Part shown: piece by piece, positions 18,627 to 28,943 of the stretch
How the letters are laid out: the number at the start of each line of letters is the position of its first letter
Numbering within the stretch: the first letter of the stretch is position 1
Assembly: GCA_039972875.1 (NCBI GenBank)
Contig: JBDWMA010000006.1
Location: forward strand, 150,918 to 214,917
Direction of reading: 5' to 3'
From: Pseudoruegeria sp039972875
GTDB taxonomy: Bacteria; Pseudomonadota; Alphaproteobacteria; Rhodobacterales; Rhodobacteraceae
DNA: 64,000 nt
Translations under genes and position numbers: made by a program
The notes under the pieces: generated by a model
What the model was told of the DNA's origin: nothing
The model's input: only the letters and a program-made list of their open reading frames with translations
The model's database searches: none

Positions 18627-19258
18627 CTCTATTTGAGACTATGGGGTATTCCCCCACGGACGGAATTAAATATCTATCGCTCCATTTGGATCGCTTATGC
18701 GTCAGCGCCAAGGCCTTTGATATTCCGTTTTCACGTGCGGCCATTCTGGATCGTCTACAGAGTGCCCTTCCGTCTGACAAAAGCTTGCGTGTTCGGCTGG
18801 ATCTAAGTTTGACCGGTGAAATCAACCTCGCAACGGCCCCGATGCCCGCCGCGGCCAATAATTGGACCGTTGCCATTTCGGATACCTCCATGATCGCAAG
18901 CGATCCGTGGCGCGCCTTTAAATCGTCCCAAAGGCATGTGTACGATCTAAAAAGAGCCTCCCTGCCCGCTCAAATTGATGAGCTGCTCTTTGTGAATACA
19001 CGCGGACAATTAACAGAAGGTACAATTACCAATGTGTTTGTGGATTTGGGGGATGGTATTCTGAGAACGCCACCGGTGTCTGCGGGAGTTTTGCCCGGCA
19101 TCCTAAGACGACATCTGATTGAAACAGGCCAAGCTCGTGTTTCATCACTTCAACCCGATGTTCTGAAATCGGAGTCCACCACACTTTTTGTAGGAAATGC
19201 TCTGCGAGGTGTGATCCCTTGCGTATACGCAAATGTATGCAATCCTACGCCTCCGTGA
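18587..19258 (+). CDS. pabC: Aminodeoxychorismate lyase (class IV aminotransferase fold)
   Basis: PLP enzyme that releases pyruvate from aminodeoxychorismate to give p-aminobenzoate, completing the step begun by the overlapping pabB. The 223-residue protein shows the class IV pattern: Lys in the DLKRASLP segment as likely PLP anchor and ELLFVNTRGQLTEGTITNVF containing the conserved ExT/S-N phosphate-binding stretch. A GTG start at 18587 lies inside pabB behind GGAGG. Similarity alone could not exclude a D-amino-acid or branched-chain transaminase; the gene pairing decides. Confidence 0.88.
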   Translation: MESTLRRTAPQGLTLFETMGYSPTDGIKYLSLHLDRLCVSAKAFDIPFSRAAILDRLQSALPSDKSLRVRLDLSLTGEINLATAPMPAAANNWTVAISDTSMIASDPWRAFKSSQRHVYDLKRASLPAQIDELLFVNTRGQLTEGTITNVFVDLGDGILRTPPVSAGVLPGILRRHLIETGQARVSSLQPDVLKSESTTLFVGNALRGVIPCVYANVCNPTPP

Positions 19259-19342
19259 CTAATCTGAGACAGTTCTTACGCCGCTTTCGTAAATTGAAAT
19301 CAAAATTAACCTTTTGCAAAAAATATCTTGCCACACGCAAAA

Positions 19343-19356
19343 TGTTAACGCTAACA
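19343..19356. promoter_or_regulatory. LacI-family-type operator upstream of the glycogen operon
   Basis: TGTTAACGCTAACA is a 14-bp dyad with a central CG (TGTTA...TAACA), the hallmark shape of LacI/GalR-family binding sites. It lies about 50 bp upstream of the glgP start. No LacI-family gene is in the window, so the regulator would be elsewhere. Confidence 0.5.
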
Positions 19357-19403
19357 GGCGCTCAAAATATCATCCAATTTTCGTCAAAGGACCTCGATCC
19401 GCC

Positions 19404-21806
19404 ATGCCCAATTCGAAAGTCGCGAAAGTCACGGTTAAGACTCTGCGGGAAGCTATCCTGAACCACCTTACCTACTCACTGGGTAAGGACGAAAGCCACG
19501 CATCGCTCTATGATTGGCGAATGGCGCTTTCGCTTGCTTTACGGGATTTGGTTGTTGATCCGTGGTTCGCGTCGACACGTGAATCCTATGAAGCAAAGGG
19601 TAAACGAGTTTATTACTTGTCGATGGAATTTCTGATGGGACGCCTCATCGAAGATGTTGCCGTCAACCTTGGCCTGAACGACATCGCAGAAAATGCACTG
19701 ACGGGTTTGGGACAGTCATACAATGAGGTCCTGACGGATGAACCAGACGCTGCCCTTGGTAACGGTGGCCTTGGCCGCCTAGCCGCTTGTTTCATGGATT
19801 CCCTGTCAACAATTGGTATCCCTGCCTATGGCTACGGCATTCGCTACGAACATGGGCTGTTTGAACAACATTTCGAAGATGGACGACAAATCGAAGTTGC
19901 CGAAGGCTGGTTGAACCAAAAGCATGCTTGGGAGTTTGAACGCCCAGAAGTGGCCTATAATATTGGCTTTGGCGGCTACCTGACCGAAGACAACGGTAAA
20001 GTGACGTGGCACCCTGGCGAAACCGTCATTGCATCGGCCTACGACACGCCGGTTGTTGGATGGCAAGCCAAATGGGCAAACACATTGCGCCTTTGGTCTG
20101 CAAAGCCAACGGTTCTGTTCGATCTGGCCAGCTTTAACCGTGGTGATTTCATGGGGGCCAGCCAACCAGAGGCACTGGCCCGGACCATTTCGCGTGTACT
20201 GTATCCCGATGACACCACTGACGTCGGCAAAGAGCTCCGCCTGAAACAAGAGTATTTCTTTACCGCTGCATCCATCTACGACCTGATGCGCCGCTTTAAG
20301 TCCGAAGGCCACGATATTCGCACCCTCGCGGATCATGTCGCAATCCAATTGAATGACACCCACCCGGCCGTAGCCGGCCCAGAACTCATCCGCCACTTGG
20401 TGGATTACGAAGGTCTAGACATTTCTGACGCGTTAGAGATTGCGCGCAACTGTTTGGCCTACACCAACCACACATTGCTGCCAGAGGCGTTGGAACGCTG
20501 GGATCAAGGTTTGTTCGCACGCATCTTGCCGCGTCATCACCAGATCATTCAATACATCGAGCATCGCCACCTGACGGACACTGGGTCACATGTGCGCATT
20601 ATTGAACATAACTCGATCAAAATGGGTGAATTGGCATTTATCATGGGCCATCACGTGAACGGCGTATCGGCGCTGCACAGTGAACTGGTCAAAAAGACTG
20701 TTTTTTACGATCTGAACGAAACCTACCCGGACCGCATTATAAACCAGACCAACGGCATTACACCGCGTCGCTGGTTATATTCGTGCAACCCGCCTTTGCG
20801 GAAATTGATCACCAACCACATCGGAGAGGACTGGGTCGACGATCTGGACCAATTGCAAAACTTGACCAGCCTGACAAAAGACGCGGGCTTCCGTAAAGAT
20901 TTCCGCTCAGCGAAGGCCCAGAACAAAATGGCTCTGGCAGCTTGGATCAAAGAACGCGAAGGCATCACCATCAATCCAAACGCGATGTTTGACATCCAGA
21001 TCAAGCGAATCCACGAATACAAACGTCAGCTGATGAATATTCTGGAAACCATCGCCTATTGGAACCAGATCCGCGAAAACCCAACGGCTGAATGGACCCC
21101 TCGCGTCAAAATTTTCGGAGGGAAGGCAGCCCCCGGTTACGTTGTGGCCAAAGAAATCATTCACCTAATCAATGACGTTGCCAAAGTGGTTAATGCAGAC
21201 CCGGTAACGCGCGACATTTTACAGATCGTTTACCCGGCGAACTACAACGTTTCGATGGCCGAATTGCTAATCCCTGCCGCCGATCTATCAGAACAGATCT
21301 CAACTGCTGGGAAAGAGGCTTCTGGCACCGGTAACATGAAATTCTCTCTGAATGGTGCAATGACTATCGGTACACTGGACGGTGCCAACGTCGAAATCCG
21401 CGAACAAGTCGGAGCCGAAAACTTCTTCCTCTTCGGCCTAACCGCAGAAGAAGTCATGCAGCGCCGCCAAGAGCATAATTTCTCTCGGAATGCGATTGGA
21501 CAAAGCCCGCGCCTGACACAGGTTTTGTCGCAAATTGCGGACGGGTTGTTCTCCCCGGGTGACCCCTATCGTTACGGTGGAATCGTTCAGCGCCTCTATG
21601 ATCACGACTATTTCCTCGTGAGCTGCGATTTCGACGATTATTATGAAACGCAACGTAAGGTCGACACAGCCTATCAGGACGTGGAACACTGGAGCGAAAT
21701 GGCGGCCCTGAATACTGCTCGGATGGGATTCTTCTCTTCTGACCGGACAATCAAGAGCTATGCAAAAGACATTTGGGGGGCAAAGTCGCTTATTAAACGC
21801 GGCTAA
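19404..21806 (+). CDS. glgP: Glycogen/starch phosphorylase
   Basis: Releases glucose-1-phosphate from glycogen with inorganic phosphate. The 800-residue protein from the ATG at 19404 (MPNSKVAKV) matches family size; 30 more codons are open upstream but look like leader. The PLP-binding Lys is K646 in EASGTGNMKFSLNGA, and GNGGLGRLAACFMDSL and EFLMGR are family hallmarks. It is the first gene of glgP-glgB-glgC-glgA-glgX-pgm and sits 30 bp before glgB. A LacI-type palindrome upstream is the likely control point of the unit. Confidence 0.97.
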   Translation: MPNSKVAKVTVKTLREAILNHLTYSLGKDESHASLYDWRMALSLALRDLVVDPWFASTRESYEAKGKRVYYLSMEFLMGRLIEDVAVNLGLNDIAENALTGLGQSYNEVLTDEPDAALGNGGLGRLAACFMDSLSTIGIPAYGYGIRYEHGLFEQHFEDGRQIEVAEGWLNQKHAWEFERPEVAYNIGFGGYLTEDNGKVTWHPGETVIASAYDTPVVGWQAKWANTLRLWSAKPTVLFDLASFNRGDFMGASQPEALARTISRVLYPDDTTDVGKELRLKQEYFFTAASIYDLMRRFKSEGHDIRTLADHVAIQLNDTHPAVAGPELIRHLVDYEGLDISDALEIARNCLAYTNHTLLPEALERWDQGLFARILPRHHQIIQYIEHRHLTDTGSHVRIIEHNSIKMGELAFIMGHHVNGVSALHSELVKKTVFYDLNETYPDRIINQTNGITPRRWLYSCNPPLRKLITNHIGEDWVDDLDQLQNLTSLTKDAGFRKDFRSAKAQNKMALAAWIKEREGITINPNAMFDIQIKRIHEYKRQLMNILETIAYWNQIRENPTAEWTPRVKIFGGKAAPGYVVAKEIIHLINDVAKVVNADPVTRDILQIVYPANYNVSMAELLIPAADLSEQISTAGKEASGTGNMKFSLNGAMTIGTLDGANVEIREQVGAENFFLFGLTAEEVMQRRQEHNFSRNAIGQSPRLTQVLSQIADGLFSPGDPYRYGGIVQRLYDHDYFLVSCDFDDYYETQRKVDTAYQDVEHWSEMAALNTARMGFFSSDRTIKSYAKDIWGAKSLIKRG

Positions 21807-21836
21807 ACCCTTTGAACGAACACGTGGGAGCGACTT

Positions 21837-24029
21837 ATGACTCTGAGCCAACACGATCAGAACCTTATTGTAGCGGGCAATCATGCTGACCCTTTTGGGC
21901 AGCTTGGACTTCAGGATGTCGACGGCGTCCTGACTGTCCGACTGTTTCGCCCTGAAGCGGACAGCGCCGAAGTGGTGGATGCCAAAACGGGACGGCGCAT
22001 TGTGGCAATGGAACCCTTGGGCAACGGATTGTTCGAAGGGCAAGCCAAACGCCGAAAAAAGCGATTTGCGTATCGCGTGCGCCTGAAACGGGGCGATGAC
22101 ACATGGATCGAAGAGGACGCCTATCGATATGGCCCTGTTCTCGGGGAGCTTGATGAACATCTGATCGGCGAAGGGTCACACTTTCGGTTGTGGAAGGTAC
22201 TCGGAGCCCATGTGATGACCCATGAGGGTGTTGATGGGACACACTTTGCAGTTTGGGCACCGAATGCCCAGCGCGCCTCTGTTGTTGGCGATTTCAATGG
22301 CTGGGACGGACGCCGCAACTTGATGCGTCGTCGCGGTCAGACAGGTGTATGGGAGGTGTTCCTTCCAAACGTTGGCGAAGGCACGGCTTATAAATTTGAG
22401 CTGTTAGATCAGCACAACAATCTGTTGCCGCAAAAAGCAGACCCCTATGGGTTCGGCTCAGAACACGCCCCTAAAACGGCCTCTGTTGTCCGTGACATCC
22501 GTGACCACGACTGGGCTGACGCCGATTGGATGAAAACGCGCGGCGATAAGCACAAGCCAGACCAACCCATGTCGATCTATGAAGTTCACCTTGGATCGTG
22601 GAAACGTGTTCCAGAAGAGGGCAACCGCCCTCTTTCCTATCTAGAACATGCCACGCAATTGGTTGATTACGCGAAAGATATGGGGTTCACCCATCTTGAA
22701 CTTATGCCAGTTTCGGAATATCCGTTTGACGGATCTTGGGGGTATCAGCCTGTTGGCTTATATGCACCAACAATCCGCTACGGCACACCTGAGGAATTCC
22801 GTATATTTGTCGATGCCTGCCATCAGGCAGACATCGGACTGATCCTTGATTGGGTCCCTGGGCACTTCCCCGAAGATGAACATGGTTTGGGCCGTTTTGA
22901 TGGCACACCTTTGTATGAACACGCCGACCCCAAAGAAGGCTGGCACCCCGACTGGCGGACCTTTGTGTTCAACTATGGCCGCACCGAGGTTGTAAATTAT
23001 TTGATCGCAAACGCAGTTTACTGGCTGCGTGAACACCATGTTGACGGCTTACGCGTCGATGCGGTCGCCTCTATGCTGTACCGTGACTATTCCCGCAATG
23101 ACGGCGAGTGGATCCCAAACAAAGATGGTGGCCGAGAGAACCTTGAGGCGATTGATTTTCTACGTCGTATGAACGAGGTCGCCTACAGCGATGTTCAGGG
23201 CGTCATGACCATCGCCGAAGAATCCACCGCCTTTCCCGGAGTCAGCAGCCCGACGGATGCCGGCGGCCTTGGTTTTGGCTTTAAATGGAACATGGGTTGG
23301 ATGAACGACACTTTGTCCTACATGGCCGAAGATCCCATCAACCGAAAATACCACCACCACAAAATGACCTTTGGTCTGCACTATGCTTTCACTGAAAACT
23401 TTGTGCTGCCCCTTAGCCACGACGAAGTTGTACACGGCAAAGGGTCTATTCTGGATAAAATGCCGGGCGATGGGGACGACAAATTCGCGAATATGCGGGC
23501 CTATTACGGCTATATGTGGGGTCATCCCGGTAAAAAACTGCTGTTCATGGGCTGTGAATTTGCGCAAGGCCGAGAGTGGAACCACGACGGCAGCCTTGAC
23601 TGGCATCTGCTAGAGGTTGGTCAACACGCCGGAATGCAATCTTTGGTGCGGGATCTAAACGCCGTTTATCGTGATTGCCCTGCTCTATATGAACTGGACA
23701 GCAAACCCGAAGGGTTCGAATGGATTGAAGAGGGCGCGGCAGAGGAATCAATCCTTGCTTGGGTCCGCCATGCAAAAGAGGACGCTGCTCCGGTTCTGGT
23801 GGTTAGCAACTTTACCCCGGTTGAACGCTCTGCCCGCCGAGTTGGCGTGCCACAGGCTGGGTTCTGGAAAGAAGTCCTGAACACCGACGCGGCAGAGTAT
23901 GGCGGTCAAGGTCTTGGAAATTTGGGTGGTGTCACATCCGAAGACATTGCAGCCTCAGGTCGGGCACATTCGATCTCGATCACGATACCACCACTATCTA
24001 CGCTAATTTTTGAATTGAACGACGCTTAA
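21837..24029 (+). CDS. glgB: 1,4-alpha-glucan branching enzyme
   Basis: Introduces alpha-1,6 branches into glycogen. The 730-residue protein has the bacterial layout: an N-terminal CBM48-like pair (VWAPNAQRASVVGDFNGWD), a GH13 barrel and a C-terminal beta domain. The catalytic triad is D408 (DGLRVDAVASM), E461 (TIAEEST) and D529 (LSHDEVVHGKGS). GGGAG precedes the ATG. It lies between glgP and glgC at short spacing, so it is in the same transcript. Confidence 0.97.
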   Translation: MTLSQHDQNLIVAGNHADPFGQLGLQDVDGVLTVRLFRPEADSAEVVDAKTGRRIVAMEPLGNGLFEGQAKRRKKRFAYRVRLKRGDDTWIEEDAYRYGPVLGELDEHLIGEGSHFRLWKVLGAHVMTHEGVDGTHFAVWAPNAQRASVVGDFNGWDGRRNLMRRRGQTGVWEVFLPNVGEGTAYKFELLDQHNNLLPQKADPYGFGSEHAPKTASVVRDIRDHDWADADWMKTRGDKHKPDQPMSIYEVHLGSWKRVPEEGNRPLSYLEHATQLVDYAKDMGFTHLELMPVSEYPFDGSWGYQPVGLYAPTIRYGTPEEFRIFVDACHQADIGLILDWVPGHFPEDEHGLGRFDGTPLYEHADPKEGWHPDWRTFVFNYGRTEVVNYLIANAVYWLREHHVDGLRVDAVASMLYRDYSRNDGEWIPNKDGGRENLEAIDFLRRMNEVAYSDVQGVMTIAEESTAFPGVSSPTDAGGLGFGFKWNMGWMNDTLSYMAEDPINRKYHHHKMTFGLHYAFTENFVLPLSHDEVVHGKGSILDKMPGDGDDKFANMRAYYGYMWGHPGKKLLFMGCEFAQGREWNHDGSLDWHLLEVGQHAGMQSLVRDLNAVYRDCPALYELDSKPEGFEWIEEGAAEESILAWVRHAKEDAAPVLVVSNFTPVERSARRVGVPQAGFWKEVLNTDAAEYGGQGLGNLGGVTSEDIAASGRAHSISITIPPLSTLIFELNDA

Positions 24030-24062
24030 GGCGGCGAAAGCCGAGAAATAGGGAGGATGACT

Positions 24063-25319
24063 ATGGACAATGAATCACAACGTTTAGCACAACAGTCGAT
24101 GGCTTTTGTTCTGGCGGGTGGGCGCGGTAGCCGCCTGCAGGAGCTGACAGATATTCGGGCAAAACCCGCCGTGTATTTCGGTGGGAAAAGCCGGATCATC
24201 GACTTTGCACTGTCTAACGCGATGAATTCCGGCATTCGCCGCACCTGTGTGGCGACACAATATAAGGCACACAGTCTAATCCGCCACCTGCAACGGGGTT
24301 GGAGCTTTTTCCGCGCTGAACGCAATGAATCTTTGGACATCTTGCCTGCGTCCCAACGTCTGAATGAAGAAAACTGGTACAAAGGCACCGCGGATGCGGT
24401 GACCCAGAATATCGACATCATTGAGAGCTATGGTCCAAAATACATCGTCATTCTGGCCGGTGACCATATCTACAAGCAAGATTACTCCCTCATGATCAAA
24501 CAGCACGTCGAAAGCGGTGCTGATGTGACGGTTGGCTGTATTGAGGTCCCGCTGGAAGAGGCAAAAGGATATGGTGTGATGGCCGTTGGCGACAACGATC
24601 GCATCATGGATTTTGTTGAGAAACCAGCACAACCACCGCATATGCCGGGGGATAAGACACGCGCATTGGCCTCTATGGGTATTTATGTTTTTGAAACTAA
24701 GATGCTCTTTCAACTGCTGAAAGAAGATGCTGCGGACTCCAACTCCTCCAATGATTTTGGACACGACATCATCCCGAAACTGGTCAAAGGTGGCAAAGCC
24801 GTTGCTCACCCGTTTGGGCGGTCTTGTGTCCTTGGCGGCCTAGAGAAAGCACCCTACTGGCGTGACGTGGGGACCGTTGATGCGTTTTGGCAGGCAAATA
24901 TCGATCTGACCGACTTTCAGCCGGAACTCGATATCTTTGACAATGCTTGGCCGATCTGGACCCATCAGGAGTTGGTTCCTCCGGCAAAATTCATCCACAA
25001 CGAAGAAGGCCGTCGCGGCAACGCTGTATCGTCAATGGTTTCAGGTGGATGCATCATCTCCGGGTCGCAACTGGAACGCTGCTTGTTCTTTACAGGTGTT
25101 CGCTCCCACTCTTATTCCACTATGGAAGGTGTTGTTGCGCTGCCCTACGCAGAAATTGGCCGGAGTGCGCAACTTAAGAACGTTGTTCTGGACCGGGGCG
25201 TAAAAATCCCCGAAGGAATGGTCGTCGGAGAGGACCCAGAGCTTGACGCCAAGCGGTTCCGTCGTACAGAAGGCGGGGTCTGCTTGATCACGCAGTCGAT
25301 GCTTAACAAACTGGATTGA
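24063..25319 (+). CDS. glgC: Glucose-1-phosphate adenylyltransferase
   Basis: Makes ADP-glucose from glucose-1-phosphate and ATP, the committed and allosterically controlled step of bacterial glycogen synthesis. The N-terminus has the nucleotidyltransferase motif LAGGRGSRLQELT, followed by AKPAVYFGGKSRIIDF; the C-terminal third is the left-handed helix repeat. Two in-frame ATGs occur at 24057 and 24063; the second is chosen because GGGAGG touches the first but lies six bases before the second. The protein is then 418 residues, the usual size. It is 33 bp after glgB and 4 bp before glgA. Confidence 0.97.
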   Translation: MDNESQRLAQQSMAFVLAGGRGSRLQELTDIRAKPAVYFGGKSRIIDFALSNAMNSGIRRTCVATQYKAHSLIRHLQRGWSFFRAERNESLDILPASQRLNEENWYKGTADAVTQNIDIIESYGPKYIVILAGDHIYKQDYSLMIKQHVESGADVTVGCIEVPLEEAKGYGVMAVGDNDRIMDFVEKPAQPPHMPGDKTRALASMGIYVFETKMLFQLLKEDAADSNSSNDFGHDIIPKLVKGGKAVAHPFGRSCVLGGLEKAPYWRDVGTVDAFWQANIDLTDFQPELDIFDNAWPIWTHQELVPPAKFIHNEEGRRGNAVSSMVSGGCIISGSQLERCLFFTGVRSHSYSTMEGVVALPYAEIGRSAQLKNVVLDRGVKIPEGMVVGEDPELDAKRFRRTEGGVCLITQSMLNKLD

Positions 25320-25323
25320 TGCT

Positions 25324-26763
25324 ATGAACTTGCTACTGATTGCTTCCGAATGTGCCCCTTTTGTAAAAACCGGCGGACTTGCGGACGTAATTGGAGCAAT
25401 TCCAAAAGCACTCTCCGAAGAAGGCGTACAGGGGCGGGTATTATTGCCCCTGTACCCAGCACTTCAAGACGTGGCTGAAAAAGGCTCTGTTGTTGCAGAA
25501 CTTGGCGAGTTATTCGGCGGCAACGCCCGTTTGCTTGCGGTCTCGGCGGAAGGTTTAGACCTGCTGCTGTTGGATGCCCCGCACCTCTATGACCGCCCCG
25601 GCTCAATCTATCTGGGGCGCGATGGTCAGGACTGGCATGACAATCACATCCGCTTTGCCGCGCTTAGCATGATTGGCGCGCGGATCGGCATCGAAGGTGT
25701 CGACGGCTGGACGCCTGATGTTGTCCATGCACATGATTGGCAAGCTGGGCTTGTGCCTGTCTATATGCGCCAGATGTCAGGAAATCCTCCGCCATGTGTC
25801 ATGACCATCCACAACATCGCATTCCAAGGAGTCTTTGGCGCAGAGGTCATGGGTGATCTGGGGTTGGATCCCCGCGGGTTTACAACAGATGGCTTTGAAT
25901 ATTACGGGCGGATCAGCTTTCTAAAGGCTGGCCTTGCGCACTGCCACAAAATCACCACCGTCAGCCCGACCTACGCACGTGAACTGATGCTACCAGAATT
26001 CGGCATGGGTCTTGAGGGGCTTTTACAGGCCCGCAAAGGCGACCTTCTCGGCATATTGAACGGCATCGATACAGATGTTTGGAACCCCGAAACCGACAAC
26101 GCCATTGAGCAAACATATTCGGCCCGCACCCTAAAACGCAAAGCGACCAATCGCGAAGCCCTCGAGCGTCGGTTTGACCTACAATCAAACCCTGATGCGC
26201 CATTGTTTTGCGTTATCAGCCGTCTGACTGATCAAAAGGGGCTTGATCTGTTGATAGAAGTCCTTCCGCAGTTGATTGAACGCGGTGCACGATTGGCTCT
26301 TTTGGGTTCTGGCAGCCCTGACTATGAGCACGCATTCAAACAGGCGGCCCATAATCACCATGGTCGTGTCGGAGTTGTCATCGGCTATGACGAAACACTT
26401 TCCCATCAAATGCAAGCGGGGTCAGATGCAATCCTGATCCCCAGCCGATTTGAACCCTGTGGCCTGACACAGCTATATGGCCTGCGGTACGGCACACTTC
26501 CGGTTGTTGCCCGCACAGGCGGTTTGGCAGATACAATCATCGATGCCAATGACGCTGCTCTTCAGGCCAAGGCCGCAACAGGTGTGCAGTTTGCCCCAGT
26601 CACCGCGGAAAGCCTTGCGCAATCCATCGATCGGACCTGTGATTTATTCTTGGACCAAAAGGTTTGGACATCCATGGTACGTAACGCGATGAAACACCCG
26701 GTGGGTTGGGATCAATCGGCCCGGCAGTACCTGTCTGTCTTTAAGGGTTTGATCGCATCGTGA
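25324..26763 (+). CDS. glgA: Glycogen synthase (ADP-glucose)
   Basis: Elongates glycogen chains with ADP-glucose from GlgC; GT5 family. The 479-residue protein has the signature KTGGLADV with the catalytic Lys at K15, and the C-terminal GT-B motif PSRFEPCGLTQLYGLRYG including the conserved Glu. The start lies 4 bp after the glgC stop and the 3' end overlaps the glgX start codon (GTGA), so expression of the three genes is tightly coupled. Confidence 0.97.
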   Translation: MNLLLIASECAPFVKTGGLADVIGAIPKALSEEGVQGRVLLPLYPALQDVAEKGSVVAELGELFGGNARLLAVSAEGLDLLLLDAPHLYDRPGSIYLGRDGQDWHDNHIRFAALSMIGARIGIEGVDGWTPDVVHAHDWQAGLVPVYMRQMSGNPPPCVMTIHNIAFQGVFGAEVMGDLGLDPRGFTTDGFEYYGRISFLKAGLAHCHKITTVSPTYARELMLPEFGMGLEGLLQARKGDLLGILNGIDTDVWNPETDNAIEQTYSARTLKRKATNREALERRFDLQSNPDAPLFCVISRLTDQKGLDLLIEVLPQLIERGARLALLGSGSPDYEHAFKQAAHNHHGRVGVVIGYDETLSHQMQAGSDAILIPSRFEPCGLTQLYGLRYGTLPVVARTGGLADTIIDANDAALQAKAATGVQFAPVTAESLAQSIDRTCDLFLDQKVWTSMVRNAMKHPVGWDQSARQYLSVFKGLIAS

Positions 26764-28859
26764 ACGAACATCTGTTAGCCGGCCGTCCACATAAACTAGG
26801 CGCAATTTTTGATGGCAAAGGTACGAACTTTGCCGTGTTTTCCGAGAATGCGCAAAAGATCGAGCTTTGTTTGTTTTCCGATGATGGGAAAACCGAGGTG
26901 CGTCGTGTCACCCTCCCCGAACGCACTGGGCCTGTGTGGCACGGGTACTTACCGGACCTCCCCGCTGGGGCCCTGTACGGCTACCGCGCCTATGGCCAAT
27001 TCGCCCCAGAGCAGGGCCACCGGTTTAATCACCATAAACTATTGCAAGACCCTTATACCCGAGAATTGCGCGGCGAATGGCTGCGAAATTCCGCAACGCT
27101 CGGATTTGATCAACTGGCCCCCAGCGAAGATCTCACCTTTGACACGCGAGATTCTGCTCCGTTTGTACCAAAATCCGTTGTACGAGATGGCACGGTCAGC
27201 CCGGCACCTGTTAAAAGACCGCGTCATAACCGCACCGAGATGTTAATCTATGAGGCCCATGTAAAAGGACTCACACAGGAATTTCCAAACATTCCCGAAG
27301 ATATCCGGGGCACCTATGAAGCGCTGGCCTCAGAACCTGTACTAGACCATTTAAAAAGCCTTGGCATCACAGCGATCGAATTGTTGCCTGTCCATAGCTT
27401 CATCAATGACGGGTTCCTGCTAGAACGCGATTTGGTGAATTATTGGGGCTATAATACAGTTGGTTTTTTTGCGCCCGAGCCCCGATATATGGGCCCCAAC
27501 GGATACGCCAGTTTCCGGGCAATGGTGGATAAATTCCATGACGCCGGGATCGAGGTCATCTTGGATGTTGTATACAATCACACCGCCGAAGGCGATCAAC
27601 GCGGACCAACCCTGAATTATCGGGGGCTGGACAACGCCTCCTACTATCGCCTCCTAAACGGACAACAACGATACTATATCAACGATACTGGCTGCGGAAA
27701 TACTCTGAACGTCTCTCACCCTTATGTTCTGCGAATGGTTCTGGACAGTCTGCGCTTCTGGGCCGAAGAAATGGGTGTCGACGGCTTTCGCTTTGACCTG
27801 GCAACAACCCTGTGCCGCGAAGTTCACGGTTTTGATCCTTCGGGCAGTTTCCTAGATGCCCTCAGACAAGACCCTATTCTTTCCGAATTACACCTCATTG
27901 CAGAGCCTTGGGACATCGGTCCAGGCGGCTACCAACTAGGACAATTCCCGGCAGAATTTGGCGAATGGAACGATAAATTTCGCGATACCGTACGACGTTA
28001 CTGGCGTGGTGATGATCATTCTGCACAAGAGCTTGGGGCCTGCTTGCTGGGCTCCGCCGGGCAGTTTGATAAAGGGGGCCGCAGGGCGTGGTCCTCGATT
28101 AATTTCCTGTCGTCCCATGACGGGTTCACCCTTGCGGATGTCACCCGCTACAACGAACGCCATAACCTTGCGAACAAGGAGCAAGGACGCGACGGTCATC
28201 ACACAAACCATAGCGAAAACTGTGGGGTCGAAGGGCCATCCGAGGACCCAACAATTAATGCCCGACGCCACCGTCGACAGCTAAATATGTTGGCGACGCT
28301 GTTTCTGTCACAGGGCACGCCTATGTTGCTGGCCGGGGATGAAATCGGAAACTCTCAGAGCGGCAACAACAATGCCTATTGTCAGGACAATGCCACGGGC
28401 TGGATCAATTGGGCCGATACCAATGAAACCTTACTGAATTTTGTTCGTCGGCTGTCCGCTTTTCGCAATGACCATATGTGCGTGCGCCAATCCCGGTTCT
28501 TACATGGGGCACTGCGCTCTGTTGATGGCCTAAAAGATGTCGAATGGACAGGTCTTGATGGGGATCCGCTGCAATGGCGCGACCCCGGCTTGTCAACTCT
28601 GGGTATCACACTGCGCAGTTCAGCTGAGGTCGCCGATCATGAATTGGACGGCGACATGGTTTTTATCGCTTTCAATCGTGATCCGATCCGCACCAAAATC
28701 AGTCTACCCGAAGGGCCCGAGGATCACTATTGGGTCCGGGCCATCGATACAGCCGCAGCAGACGTATTCGAAGTCTGCGAAATTAATCCCGACGACGTTA
28801 TGGTCGAAGGCGAGTCTGTTCTGGCCTTTGTCCTTGTTCCAAATGGGCGGGAGGCATGA
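26760..28859 (+). CDS. glgX: Glycogen debranching enzyme (isoamylase type)
   Basis: Hydrolyses alpha-1,6 linkages in phosphorylase-trimmed glycogen. The 699-residue protein carries an N-terminal CBM48-like domain and a GH13 barrel with D346 (VDGFRFDLATTL), E382 (LIAEPWDIGPGGY) and D454 (SSHDGFTLADV). The GTG start overlaps the glgA stop by four bases. Position between glgA and pgm and family length support glgX rather than a maltodextrin glucosidase. Confidence 0.95.
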   Translation: MNEHLLAGRPHKLGAIFDGKGTNFAVFSENAQKIELCLFSDDGKTEVRRVTLPERTGPVWHGYLPDLPAGALYGYRAYGQFAPEQGHRFNHHKLLQDPYTRELRGEWLRNSATLGFDQLAPSEDLTFDTRDSAPFVPKSVVRDGTVSPAPVKRPRHNRTEMLIYEAHVKGLTQEFPNIPEDIRGTYEALASEPVLDHLKSLGITAIELLPVHSFINDGFLLERDLVNYWGYNTVGFFAPEPRYMGPNGYASFRAMVDKFHDAGIEVILDVVYNHTAEGDQRGPTLNYRGLDNASYYRLLNGQQRYYINDTGCGNTLNVSHPYVLRMVLDSLRFWAEEMGVDGFRFDLATTLCREVHGFDPSGSFLDALRQDPILSELHLIAEPWDIGPGGYQLGQFPAEFGEWNDKFRDTVRRYWRGDDHSAQELGACLLGSAGQFDKGGRRAWSSINFLSSHDGFTLADVTRYNERHNLANKEQGRDGHHTNHSENCGVEGPSEDPTINARRHRRQLNMLATLFLSQGTPMLLAGDEIGNSQSGNNNAYCQDNATGWINWADTNETLLNFVRRLSAFRNDHMCVRQSRFLHGALRSVDGLKDVEWTGLDGDPLQWRDPGLSTLGITLRSSAEVADHELDGDMVFIAFNRDPIRTKISLPEGPEDHYWVRAIDTAAADVFEVCEINPDDVMVEGESVLAFVLVPNGREA

Positions 28860-28943
28860 CACCCATGCTCCTTTCTTTTTTCAGCGGCTCTTAAGGTCGC
28901 GGAGTCATTTATCCAAACTGAGTTTCATCAAAGAGGCGCTGCA

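Noticed and set aside
21438..22160. 240-codon minus-strand frame across the glgP-glgB junction
   Set aside because: It lies antisense to two intact, catalytically complete genes and has no recognisable domain.
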